DNA from: Ricinus communis
Taxonomy: Eukaryota > Streptophyta > Magnoliopsida > Malpighiales > Euphorbiaceae
DNA length: 64,000 nucleotides
Direction: 5' to 3'
Assembly (NCBI RefSeq): GCF_019578655.1
Contig: NC_063265.1
Span: 5,676,501-5,740,500 of the forward strand
The translations under genes and the position numbers were made by a program. Shown here in pieces: positions 1 to 11,489 of this stretch (positions are counted from its first letter, which is position 1; every line of letters starts with the position of its first letter). Below the pieces are notes generated by a model. It saw only the letters and a list, made by a program, of their open reading frames with translations, ran no database searches and was not told the DNA's origin.

Positions 1-1111
1 AATCTCACAATTGGATTCTGACTAATATTGTAGGCAACACACCGTTATCAACTAACCTAATCCTAAAAATTCAATGATTTTCTTTTTTGAACAATAGTGA
101 TCAATGACTTCACCCTCTGAAGTGGAGCATTAATCATGTGGTTTGTATTTGTTTTCCAATCGACAGAAGCAGTTTTATCCCAAAGTGCTTTAATTCCTTT
201 CCCCTACTCTATCCTCAACCCTCTCTCCTACATGCATGTCCTTCCTGAATCTCCTAATCATATGGAAACTGGAAATTACAATAAAATTTAGCTTCTATTT
301 AGATTACTTTAAATTATAATATAATAGTTTTTTTTTCTAGATAAAATTCAGCAATTTAATATTTTATATTATTTCTTGACCATTTTTAAAAAATTTATAA
401 CCGCCAAACATATTAAGTTATTTTGGCATAGTAGAGTCAGCTTTTTAGCTCCATTAACTTGGCAAATATATATTAATAATTATCTTTCATGAAAGTAGTT
501 TTTTTATAATGAATTCTTTAATATTTATGCAAATTTTTATATACATTTAATAAATAATAGTAGTACTAAAAAATATATAATATTTAATCTTTTAGAAGAA
601 TTTCATAAAATAATAAAATTTAAATAAATATAAAGTCAAATTCAAAATAAACAGCTTTGTTCAACTAAAATTTAGTATTAAAAAAAAACATTCTAGTATA
701 AAATTAATGGTTTTCACTTTTCAAATTATAAACCATATGGAGAGTTTTCTTAATGTAAAAACATGTATTGAAATTTAAACAGAAAAACAATATTAAAATT
801 TAAGCTACAAAGTTAAATTTTAATGTTAGTAACCGTTTCGATTTTTAAATATGAATTAGTTAAATTAGATGTCGGTATTTGTTCCTCAAAACGAAATTAG
901 AGACCAAGTGTAGAGAAATCAATTATGCCATCAAAATCAAGTAAAAATTTGTAATTTTAATCTACAATCAACTATTAATATTATTATTAATTGTTAAAAA
1001 TCTAAAAGAAATAAGAAAAAACAGAGAAAAACATATCTGAAAGTGAACTATTTTAAGAATTGTGAGCTCTAGTTATTTTTTAAAAACAATTTGAGTAATA
1101 ATAGTGAATAT
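1..1111. other. AT-rich intergenic DNA
   Basis: Low-complexity AT-rich spacer with many short A and T runs. No open reading frame with family-like content, no RNA gene and no clear repeat boundary was seen before the inverted repeat that begins near 1112. Confidence 0.6.
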
Positions 1112-1380
1112 CTTATATATATGAAAGTAAAGTCTCTAATTTTCTTTCTCTCTCTTCTTTTCAGTTTTTCTATGAAATTTAAGATATTTTCTTGCATTTT
1201 AGTGAGTTAATCAATTACAAAAGGCATTTAAATAAGTAAATAAATTTCATTAAGTATAGTTGAATTTTCAATTAGATATTTAATGATTTAAATAGTATTG
1301 GTAAGTTATAAATATTTCTATAAATAACATTCAATACTTATAACCATCAATCATTAAATATTTTTTATATTTTTTAAATA
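1112..1380 (+). repeat. Left arm of a long inverted repeat
   Basis: The segment beginning tatatatatgaaag and running through ttcattaagtatag and caattagatatttaatga matches, as reverse complement, the segment 3513-3766. The match runs nearly the whole length with scattered substitutions and small indels. The two arms face each other across about 2.1 kb that holds the small peptide gene at 2272-2713. The arms could be terminal inverted repeats of one transposon or two separate copies of a short repeat in opposite orientation. No target-site duplication was found at the outer edges. Confidence 0.7.
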
Positions 1381-2162
1381 GATATTGAATTAATTTAAAA
1401 ATCACTATTATACTTTTTTTTTTAATTTTTTTTATTACGATCCATCTTAAGATTAAAGTAAAAAAATTTGATTAATCAATTTTTTATTTATGAGTTTAAG
1501 AAAATATTAGTTCTAGGTTTTCATTCCCTGTTTCTTTTTAAGAAGAAAAGTGTAGTGAAGATTGATGGAATAATATTGCAAGAAAATTTGAGAAGGAGAA
1601 AAATAGATTTTGAAAAGAAAATCGCTTAAAATACTAAGAAAAAATGAAGCAAAATTCTTAAAATTTTGTACATATTTTACTACATACAGAGTCATCTAAA
1701 GTACACAAGTCTTTCTATAAAAGTCAATTTTTTTTAAAGAAATGACATTTTGAATATGATTTATTTGTATAGACTTTATAAAAATTATATCTAAATAACC
1801 TCTTATTTCTATAAATTTTTAAAATCATTATTGAATACCTATTTACATTTATAAAATCTTTTGTCTTCAAATTCTTAATAAATTAATATATTTTTCCAAA
1901 AAATAAAACATATTATCTATTTTTTCAATAAAACCTATTTTGTTTCTCTAAAAAAAACTGTTTATTTTAGTAATTTATAGCAATTCAGTAACCAATTTAG
2001 TTAATATCTTTATGATTCTCAAATAATTTTAAGGCGATGAAATATATTTTTATTTAGTAAAATTGCATCTCTAATTCTAATTTAGTTTATCTCTTAATGT
2101 CAATAATTATTTTAAGGTAACAAGATTTACTTCAATTTGGTAATATTACATCAATATAATTA

Positions 2163-2182
2163 TTTTTTTATATATAAATACA
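2163..2182 (+). promoter_or_regulatory. TATA box of the small peptide gene
   Basis: A run of T followed by tatatataaatac lies about 100 bp before the ATG at 2272, a normal distance for a plant core promoter. This is inferred from spacing and motif only. Confidence 0.45.
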
Positions 2183-2271
2183 AGAGAAAGTGAATAGCAT
2201 AAGCAACATACAAACAAAGAAACATATATGCAGGAGAGAAAACATATAGCATAACTAACATATAGATTAAG

Positions 2272-2713
2272 ATGTCCTTGCTTAAGTTTGTTTTCCTCTT
2301 CTCTTTTATACTGATTGACTCTTGTAAGTACTGATCTTTGCTTTCTCTTTTTTTTTTTTGTAGTATTATCAATAATTTGATTTTTAGGTTTGCATGCATT
2401 AATTCAAGTATATACATGCACATATTGAAAATAAATTCTAACTAATAAATAATTTGTAAAAATGACCTAGATGGTAGTTTGAAGGTTATGCTGATAGAAG
2501 GATATGGTTGCAGATTTGCATGTAGAGATGGAGGCAAGAGGTCCAATAGTCTCCTTCCGATGCAAGACTAATGCACATTGCATAACTAATCATGGATGCT
2601 TGCCACCACTTTACCATGCTTCGTGTACTTGTATAAATACTATTTATACTCGTCCCAAGAGAGCTTCTTTAAAAGAAGTTGCTCTTAAAAATCAAGGAGC
2701 AATAATGCATTGA
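2272..2713 (+). CDS. Small secreted cysteine-rich peptide (defensin-like or LCR type), two exons
   Basis: Exon 1 (2272-2323) starts at ATG and encodes a hydrophobic signal peptide, MSLLKFVFLFSFILIDS. A canonical donor gtaagt begins at 2324, and reading through it reaches a stop four codons later. The acceptor ttgcag ends at 2513 and exon 2 (2514-2713) continues in frame to TGA. The product is about 83 residues. The mature part holds five cysteines spaced C-x5-C-x5-C-x8-C-x-C, followed by a basic tail with a TRPKR stretch. A signal-peptide exon, one intron just after it and a Cys-rich second exon is the usual layout of plant defensin-like peptide genes. The odd cysteine number is unusual and may reflect decay or a different fold. 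Family assignment is by architecture only; function is unknown (defence, pollen or signalling are possible). Confidence 0.6.
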
Positions 2714-3512
2714 AATGGAAGAACAAATATTTTAAGTGTACTCCTTCTGAATAAGATTTGAATGCATATACTAAACTATCATATCCATTTTGTTATATTT
2801 TCTTTTCCTCTTGTTTTACCAAATTAGTTGAATTTATTTACTACTGTAATTTGAAATATGCTTACGAGAGATTCTGAATCTTACAAAAAAACTAAATCAC
2901 AAATATTAAATATAAAAACGTATATTTGTTGACTTTTATCATTTGACTTTATCAAAACTGAGTCATTGAATCTCATCAGTTATTCACATGAATAATTGTG
3001 CTAAATTTTTACTTAATAAAGAACTAAAATGAAAATTAATTTTAATGGTATTCATATTTAATTTCACATATATAGAATTTATAGATATATTTTAATTTTT
3101 ATATTTTATATTTTATTTTATTTTATATTAAATTAGCAATGTAATGTCATTATTTAATCGACGCTCACAACTTGTATACATATATTAAATATTTAACCAT
3201 AGTTTACTGATAAAAGAAACTGATCTTGTAAATTTACAAGTCTAGATGACTTTATATTAAGAGTATTTATTAATGGCACTAGCATGCTTCCCGTGAAATA
3301 TTACAGAGCATCTAAATAAACAATTATTTAAAAAATATTGATAATGTATTCTTATTTGATAAAACTAATTGTGTTATAAAGAAAATTATATCATAAGAAA
3401 ATAATTTTTTTAAATTACTAATTGTAATTCATATCAAATAGTAGTTTTTTTATATATGTTTTCTAAAATTTTATTGATTATAAATATATAAAAATCTTTG
3501 ACTAATTAATTG
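2714..3512. other. AT-rich spacer between peptide gene and right inverted-repeat arm
   Basis: Short-run AT-rich DNA without coding potential. It probably contains the peptide gene's 3' UTR just after 2713. Nothing else was recognised. Confidence 0.5.
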
Positions 3513-3766
3513 CTTATTTAAAAAATATTTAATGATTAATGCTTATGACTATTGAATGGTTATTTATAGAAAAAATTATAACTTATCCAATACCATTTAA
3601 ATCATTGAATATCTAATTGAAAAATTATCTATACTTAATGAAATCTATTTACTTATTTTAAATATTTTTAATTGGTTAATTCACCAAAATGCAAAAAAAA
3701 AAAAAAAAATCTTAAAATTCATAGAAGAATTGAAAAGAAGAGAGATTTGCTTTCATATATATAGAT
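3513..3766 (-). repeat. Right arm of the long inverted repeat
   Basis: This is the reverse-complement partner of 1112-1380. It contains an A17-type run inside the arm that is absent or shorter on the left, consistent with drift after duplication. The Ty1-copia remnant begins less than 100 bp further right, so the outer border may have been altered by that insertion. Confidence 0.7.
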
Positions 3767-3844
3767 ACACTGTGATCTTTGAATTCCATCAAAAGTTTTA
3801 CTTCTCTTAATCTAATACATTCCCTTTAATATTTTTCTTAAACT

Positions 3845-6800
3845 AGAAGTTTACAGATCTAAATATTTTTCTTATTTGGCATGATCGATTAGGTCATACT
3901 AGATCAACAATGATGCAAGAAATTATTGAAAGTTCTTATGGTTATCAATTGAAGAATCAAAAGGTTCTTCAATCTAATGAATTTTTATGTTCGGCTTGCT
4001 CTCAAGGAAAACTAATTATTAGGTATTCACTTAGATTTCTAGAATGTATACAAGGTGATATTTATGGACCAATTCATCTACCATGTGGACCATTTAAATA
4101 TTTTATGATGTTAATAGATGTATCAACAAGATGGTCACATGTATGTTTATTATCAACTCGAAATCTGGATTTTTTAGATTACTTACTCAAGTAATTCGAT
4201 TAAGAGTACAGTTTTTAGAATATGCTATTAAGAAAATCCGTCTTGATAATGCTAGTGAATTTACATCTAAGACCTTTAATAATTATTATATGTCAATTGG
4301 AATAACAGTTGAACATCCAATAGCTTATGTTCATACTTAAAATGGTCTAGCATAATCTTTTATTAAATGTCTCCAATTAATAGCTAGACTATTGTTTATG
4401 AAAATAAACTCCCAATATTTACTTAGAGAAATGCAGTTTTACATGCAACAAATATTATTTGCATCAGGCCAACTAGTTATCATAAATTTTTACCATTACA
4501 GTTGGTTTATGGTGAGGAGCCAAATACTTCCTATTTGAGAACTTTTAAATGTTTTGTTTATTTCCTAATTGATCCTCCTATATCACATAAAAATGGGACC
4601 TCGGAGAAAATTGAGAATATACGTTGGATATAAATCTCCATCTATAGTTAAAAATCTTGAACCATTAACGAAGAATATTTTTACTGCAAGATTTAATGAT
4701 TGTGATTTTAATGAGGTTTTGTTTCCTAAGTTGGGGGGAGAAAACAAGCAATTAGAGAAACAAATTACTTGGAATGAGCCATCATTAAATTATCTTGATC
4801 CTTATTCGAAATAATGCGAATTAGAAGTTCAAATGATTATTCATTTGCAAAGTATAGCAAACCAATTGCTAGATGTATTTTGTGATCCAAAAAGAGTTAT
4901 CAAATATCATATATCAACTAAAAATGCTTCAGCTAGAATTGATGTTCCAGTAGGACAACATGTTAATATTGTGCAAATGAGTCTATTACAAGCTAGAAAC
5001 GTGGTAGCCCACCTGGTTCCAAAGATAAAAATCCAAGCAAGAAAAAAGGAACAAAATAAATCAAGTGACAATTCCAAAATTGATGTTTCTAAAGATTCTA
5101 TAACAGAAGACATGAATGAAAAAGTAGCCTCAGAAGAGAGCGCTTGAAAATGATGGAAACAATGAGATATCAATCAACTATATTATTTCAGGTAAGAGAT
5201 GGAACCAAAGTGAATCTATTATTGATAATATATTTGCATATACAGTAGCAAGTGAGGACGTTGAACCTAAGTTTGTCACTGAATGTTAACAAAAAATGAT
5301 TGATCTAAATGGAAAGATGCAATCGAGGCAGAATTAAAATCATTAGAAAAATATCAAGTCTTTGGGCTTATTATTTTAACACCGGAAGATATTAAGCCAG
5401 TAGACTATAAATGGGCTTTTGTGTGTAACCGCAATGAGAAAAATAAAATTGTAAGATACAAAGCACCACTTATAGCACAAGGGTTCTTATAAATACTTGG
5501 TAATAGTACCAAGAAACTTATTCTTTAGTTGTTTATACAATTATATTTAGATATTTAATTAGTCTAGTAAGTTTAGAATGACTTCATATGCATCTTACGG
5601 ATGTCATTACAACTTATTTATATAAATCATTTAATAATGACATTTATATAAAAGTTCCTGAAAGACTAAAAATGCCTGAAGTATGTAGCTCAAAATCATG
5701 ATAAATATATTCAATAAGCTATAAAAATTCTTGTATGGATTAAAACAATCTGGACTGCATAAGTGAATATCTTTTGAACGAATGATAAACTAACAATTCA
5801 ATTTGTCCATGTATTTTTATTAAGAAAATAAATTTTAATTTTGTCATAATTGTAGTTTATATAGATGATTTAAATATCATTGGGATTCCTGAAGAGTTGA
5901 CAAAAATAATAACTTGTTTAAAAAATAATTTAAAATGAAGATTTGGGACGAATAAAATTTTATCTCAGCTGCAGATTGAATATTTATTTGGAGAGATTTT
6001 TATTCATCAGTCAACTTATATAGAAAAGATATTAAACATTTTAATCTGGATAAATCTTATGCAATGAGTTCTCTCATGATTGTTAGACACCTAGATATGA
6101 AAATTGATATTTTTTGTCTTCGAAAATATAGTTAAGAAATAATTGGTCTAGAAGTACTATATTTTAGTACTATTAGAGCACTAATGTATCTTGCTAATTA
6201 TACAAGATCTGGTATAACATTTTCTATGAATTTGCTAATAAGATATAGTTTCTCACCAACTCGAAGACATTAGAATGGTGTGAGACAAGTTTTTCGTTAT
6301 TTACATGGTACATCAAATATGGGCTTATTCTATTCACAAGACTCGATGTCAGGAATAATTGGATATGAAAGTGTTGAAAATTTATCTGATTCACATAGAA
6401 CTCGATCACAAATGGGTTACTTATTTACATATGGTGGTATTACTATATCTTGGCATTCTACTAAGCAAACTTTAACTGTCACGTCATCTAATCATATGCT
6501 GAAATATTGGCAATATATGAAGCTAGTAGATAATGCATGTGGTTGAGAACTATGACCCAACGTATTAAAAAAATATGTGATCTCCCATTTGATAAAAGAA
6601 GCCAAACAGTACTATATGAAGATAATGTACAACTCAATGGATGATATATTAAAGGAGATAGAACCAAGCACATTTCACTAAAGTTCTTTTTCATACATGA
6701 GCTTCAAAAGCAAGGAGTTTTAGATGTTCATTAAATTCGATCTATTGACAACTTGCCAGGTTTATTTATAAAAACACTCTCTACAACAACATTTAAAAAA

Positions 6801-7049
6801 TTGGTGAATAAAATTGGCATATGCCGATTAAAATACCTTTTCTAGAAGTCATTTTTTCATGAGGGAGAGATTTTGATGCATTGTAAGCTTAGGTTTTGTC
6901 CCATTAAATTTTTCATTAAGGTTTTTAACGAGACATTATCACAGCGTAAGCTTCTACATTAATAATATACTCTATTTCTTTCAGTAAGATTTTTTTCCAT
7001 ATGATTTTTTTAGTAAGTATATTCATTGTAATAGACATTCAAAGAGGAG
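3845..7049 (+). mobile_element. Degenerate Ty1-copia retrotransposon, internal pol region
   Basis: Translated fragments in changing frames follow the copia pol order. The GAG-pre-integrase zinc region (WHDRLGH near 3876, then CSACSQGK) comes first. The integrase core follows, with GDIYGP and IRLDNASEF, then the integrase C-terminus (YVGYKSPSIV). Reverse transcriptase pieces (YKWAF near 5408, YIDDLNIIGIPE near 5859) and RNase H (VFRYLHGTSN near 6290, SDSHRTRSQMGYLFTYGG) complete the order. Gag, protease and the 5' LTR are missing. Frame changes near 4140, in-frame stops (for example after IAYVHT near 4338) and an apparent short deletion between KLIIR and FLE near 4030 show it cannot encode a working polyprotein. 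It ends in a purine-rich tract (aaagaggag, 7041-7049) next to an LTR. Confidence 0.85.
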
Positions 7050-7306
7050 TGTTATGAAAATATTAAAGTGTTTTAGTTATATTGGATGTCTATCACTATG
7101 TCAATGGATAAACTTTTTTATGTAAATAGAACTTTATCTCTGTAACTCTTTCCATCTATAAATAGATGCTACAATCAATGAAATAATATACACGCATACA
7201 TATATACATATACAGAAAGATTACTCTCTTCTCTTTTTATTTTCTTATTCTTAATCTTTATTTTACAATACTCTTTATTCTTCTTATTATTTTTAATTTC
7301 ACAACA
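7050..7306 (+). repeat. 3' LTR of the copia element
   Basis: A 257-bp segment directly follows the polypurine tract. It starts with TGTTATGAAAA and ends with CACAACA, so it has TG...CA borders. Inside are a TATA-like ctataaatag (about 7155) and a TC-rich stretch (about 7225-7250), as expected for a copia LTR promoter. No matching 5' LTR was found upstream of 3845, so the element is truncated at its 5' end. Confidence 0.65.
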
Positions 7307-9780
7307 TAATTCAAATACAAAATTATTAATTTATTATTTAAAAATTAATATACAATAAATCATTAAAGTTTCAATTATTTAAATTTTTAGAAATAAAGAA
7401 TAATCATCTAAAACTTAATTATAATAATTATATTTTTATTTGTTACTTTATTAGTTAGCATTGCCTGTATATAGCTCTATGAAAATAATTTACCCAACAT
7501 GTACATATTTTACGTGGCAAGAGTATCCACAACAATATTCCTTATATATTTCTTTATTAAATTATAAATAATTAATACTCTATTTTAATTTACCTTGAAA
7601 TGTGTGTATTTTAATAAATTTTTATTTTATTTCATAATTAACTTTTTATTAATAAGATAAAAAAATATTTTTAAAAAAATAAAAAAGAAATAATATAATA
7701 TACTTAAGATTCACTTAAGAGTATATTTTTTCTTTTTAAGTCATTTTCGAAAAAAAAAAGAAATGAAATACACTGTTTGTTAGAAACTTAATCTTTACAT
7801 ATATTCTTTATAATAAAAATAAATACCAAGTAAGAGTTTGATAGGATAATCTCTAGTAATTGGGATTTGGAACCTAGAAGCCATGTGGTTAGGCCTTGGA
7901 ACCCTAATTCTTAAAAGAAAATATGGCTATCAAATGATTAGTAAGTCATAGGACGATAATTGAGCGAGTCATGATTCTTAAATTCCACGAGTTAATCATC
8001 CACCGACCATGCATTTCTCCTTTTCCATGAGATTGTTGCAGTGCTGAAGAGTCCGGTGTAAAAGCTTTTTCTTTTATTTTCTTTTCTTTTTCTCACTTTT
8101 GATGAGTAAAATAGAAAAATTGGAGTAGTTTTATTTTTTTCTTTTTTCATTTTGTTTTTGACTTTGTGCACGTTAATCTCATTTTAGTTAGGATCTGTTT
8201 GGGACGATGGTAAAAGAAGAAGAGAAGAAAACAAGTTTCAAAGGCAATTCGAGAATTTGAATCTTTTTGAAAATGTGGAAACCTACTTTCCTTGAAGAAC
8301 CACACAACCCTGTAGTTAGCGCACATGCTGCATTTGCGTTTAGTGGGATGTTTGGTGTCCCATCAAACTCAACCCAGAAATTCTTTTATTTTATTTTAGA
8401 CTCTCACTATTTTGCCTAAACTGATCAATTTTCTTTTTACCATATACTCTAATTCTTTTTGTCTTTTGATCTAAAAATATTCACTGTTTGTGATTAAGTA
8501 AAGGGGAAAAGAAACTTTGAGTCCATGTAATTTATTGGTAAATTCTTCTTTGTAAAATTAATCATTCTATGTATGAAGTTCCATTTTCTCTTAAAACAAA
8601 GAAAAGAAAAAGAATGAGTTGAAGAGATTAAGAAAAAAAAAAAATAGTTCCTTAATCATGGTACTTGAATTGTGATGGATGGACAAAATCGGAACAAATC
8701 TCATTTATAAATAGAAGTAAATTTAAGTCAAATGTTTGGGATATTAATCTTATTATGGGATTTGAGGACAAGAGGACAAGAATTTTTTTTTTTTTTCTTT
8801 TATATTAACAAGTTAGCCCTTGTTGGTGCAATATTTTACTTTCTGAGATTCTTTAATACCTAATACTCTTGAGTAAGATTTTTGTAGTCCAGTCCTGAAA
8901 TTAATACCTCTTCAAAATGAATCGAAAAAAATATATATTATTTTTTTCTATTTATATATCAAATTGATATATGATTGATATGATACATTTTTATTAATTT
9001 AAATGGTAGAGGGTGTATTAATCATTTAATATAAAAAATGTAAAATATTCATACCATATTATTTTTTTATTAATTACAGTATATATATTAAATTTATATA
9101 AAAATTTCTTAAATAGAACATAAAAAAACTATCAGAAGAATTAAACTTCATCCTCGCTAAGAACTTAATTTGTGTACTAAATATAAATAATTAATTTTTA
9201 ATTCTCAGGATGCAACGTTTTTAGAAATTCACCTATCAAAGTTCTGTTCATTTCCAGAACAAAACCTCGTCCGAGAACTGATATAGAGAAGGATTTCCCG
9301 CACTTCTTCAGTTAATTTGCAGTTTTTTGAAACGTATATTTTCTGAAAAATAAAGTGTGTAAATTGATAAGCCGTAATTTCTGTTTATCTTGCAGATTTT
9401 AGCACATGACTAGAGTACAATTTAGCGAAGAAAAAACAACGGTTAAGCAAGTGAAGAGTCATATAATGAACCAAGATGAAGGTACTGTTTGGATGGATGT
9501 TCCTATGCCTGCCATAATTAGCCAACTCTCATTCTGATTTCTGGTCAAGTCAATACTAATGTATTTCCTGTTACTTCAACATTAGTACATTATTGTAATA
9601 AATACTAATGACAATTGCATTTTCCTTTTTTGCTATGACTTTGTCCACGTGTCTCTTTCTGCTTCTCTCTCTCTCTCTCAGCATACATGTTTCTGTTGAT
9701 GAAAATTCCATAAAAATCAATGGATACAGTGAAACAAGATAAAGTTGTAATGTAATCAACCACCACGAAACTGCCTGTTC
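7307..9780. other. Intergenic region upstream of DCR
   Basis: AT-rich spacer. A short inverted motif (cttaag...cttaag) lies near 7704-7722, and many poly-A/T runs are present. The last few hundred bases (about 9250-9790) are less AT-biased and probably include the DCR promoter. No gene recognised. Confidence 0.5.
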
Positions 9781-9810
9781 TCCTCCTAAGTTCATGAATC
9801 CTTCCCGCTC

Positions 9811-9820
9811 CTATATAAAT
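9811..9820 (+). promoter_or_regulatory. TATA box of DCR
   Basis: The sequence ctatataaat lies about 85 bp before the chosen ATG at 9899. It is followed by a pyrimidine/CA-rich leader (ctctctctcacacacaca), typical of plant 5' UTRs. It supports starting translation at 9899 rather than at the upstream in-frame ATG at 9794, which lies before the TATA box. Confidence 0.6.
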
Positions 9821-9898
9821 CCCCACTTACATTTCTCTCTCTCACACACACATACTCATAATATTACTCTCATCTCTCCAAAGAAACTCCAATTAAAA

Positions 9899-11305
9899 AT
9901 GCCTTCTTCTTCTGCTACGACTATCGTCTCAAAATGCACCATCTACCCAGACCACCCCCAAGAACCTTCCGTCAAACCCCTAAGACTCTCAGTTTCTGAT
10001 CTCCCTATGCTCTCTTGCCAATACATCCAGAAGGGTGTTCTTCTCTCTTATCCACCATACTCCTTCGACGACCTCATCACATTCCTCAAGCGCTCTCTCT
10101 CCACTGCTCTCTCCTTCTTCCCTGCACTAGCTGGCCGACTGGAGACCGATCCGCATGGCCACGTCAACATAGTCTGCAACTCTGCTGGCATCGACTTTAT
10201 TCATGCTAAAGCAAGACATGCCTTTTCTAATAACATTCTTTCCCCCCTCCACGACGTTCCTGATTACGTCAAGGGCTTCTTTGCTTTTGATAAAACCCTC
10301 AGTTACTCTGGCCATTCTAAGCCGTTGATTGCGGTACAGGTTACAGAGCTAGCTGACTCTGTTTTTATTGGGTGTACTGTGAATCACGCAGTTACTGACG
10401 GTACCTCCTTTTGGCATTTCTTTAATACTTTCGCTGAAATCAACAAAGGAGCCAAGAAAATCTCCAAATCTCCAGATTTTAGCCGCAACAATGTTTTTAA
10501 CTCACCGGCTGTTCTTAAATTCCCCGCCGGTGGTCCGAAAGTCACCTTCTCCGATGACCAACCGTTGCGTGAAAGAATTTTTCACTTCACTAGAGAAGCC
10601 ATACTTAAGCTGAAATACCGAGCTAATCATGGTAATTTAGTTGAGTTACTGGGCAAGCAAATTAATGACAGTTGGAAAGTCGTTAATAACGGGGAGAGTA
10701 TCTTAAAACATAACAATAATAACAACATTAACAATAAAACGGCAGAGATTTCGTCGTTTCAATCATTGTGCGCACAGCTATGGAAGTCAGTTACACGTGC
10801 GAGGAATCTCTCGCCTCTGAAAACGACAACGTTTCGGATGGCTGTTAACTGCCGACACCGGCTGGAGCCGCGGCTCGACCCTTATTACTTCGGCAACGCG
10901 ATTCAAAGCATCCCGACCGTTTCTCCGATAGGGGAGTTATTGTCCCGGGATCTGAACTGGGTGGCTGATTTGTTACACCAAAACGTCGTCGCACACGATG
11001 ATACTACGGTGCGGAAGGGTATAGCGGACTGGGAAAGGGAGCCAAGGTTGTTTCCTCTAGGGAACTTCGATGGGGCATCAATCACGATGGGTAGCTCGCC
11101 CAGATTTCCCATGTATGATAACGATTTCGGGTGGGGTCGGCCTTTGGCGATAAGAAGTGGTAGGGCTAATAAGTTTGACGGGAAGATCTCAGCCTTCCCT
11201 GGAAGGGAAGGAAACGGGAGCGTTGATTTGGAGGTAGTTTTGGCACCTGAAACAATGGAGGGGCTTTTAAAGGATGAGGAGTTTATGCAGTATGTAAGTT
11301 CTTAA
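9899..11305 (+). CDS. DCR: DCR-type BAHD acyltransferase (cutin assembly)
   Basis: Single-exon gene for 468 residues, close to the usual length of Arabidopsis DCR (DEFECTIVE IN CUTICULAR RIDGES). BAHD hallmarks are intact: the catalytic HxxxD as NHAVTDG (His163, Asp167) and the structural DFGWG (409-413). The openings TIYPD and LSVSDLPMLSCQYIQKG, the NCRHRLEP segment and the ending ISAFPGREGNGSVDLEVVL are DCR-like along the whole protein, so I assign it to this orthogroup rather than to BAHD enzymes in general. Known role: a soluble acyl-CoA-dependent acyltransferase needed to incorporate 9(10),16-dihydroxypalmitate into cutin in epidermis. The region 271-280 is an Asn-rich loop coded by AAT/AAC repeats where other DCR proteins have longer, variable sequence. 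The start is chosen after the TATA box. No intron is needed. Confidence 0.92.
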   Translation: MPSSSATTIVSKCTIYPDHPQEPSVKPLRLSVSDLPMLSCQYIQKGVLLSYPPYSFDDLITFLKRSLSTALSFFPALAGRLETDPHGHVNIVCNSAGIDFIHAKARHAFSNNILSPLHDVPDYVKGFFAFDKTLSYSGHSKPLIAVQVTELADSVFIGCTVNHAVTDGTSFWHFFNTFAEINKGAKKISKSPDFSRNNVFNSPAVLKFPAGGPKVTFSDDQPLRERIFHFTREAILKLKYRANHGNLVELLGKQINDSWKVVNNGESILKHNNNNNINNKTAEISSFQSLCAQLWKSVTRARNLSPLKTTTFRMAVNCRHRLEPRLDPYYFGNAIQSIPTVSPIGELLSRDLNWVADLLHQNVVAHDDTTVRKGIADWEREPRLFPLGNFDGASITMGSSPRFPMYDNDFGWGRPLAIRSGRANKFDGKISAFPGREGNGSVDLEVVLAPETMEGLLKDEEFMQYVSS

Positions 11306-11456
11306 GTGTGTGAGCGGACTACACCCTAGCGGAATTGGGGGGGGGGGGGAGTTGAACGAGGTACATGGAAGTTGGAAGCTCACGGTGGGTGTAACTGCTG
11401 TAGCATTCCAAATCTTTGATGGTCAAACAAGGTGGTGATGGTCCCAGGTTAAACAG

Positions 11457-11489
<33 letters not shown>

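Noticed and set aside
9794..9898. Upstream in-frame ATG extending DCR by 35 residues
   Set aside because: It lies before the TATA box at 9811-9820, and the extra residues are His/Thr-rich leader sequence absent from DCR proteins.
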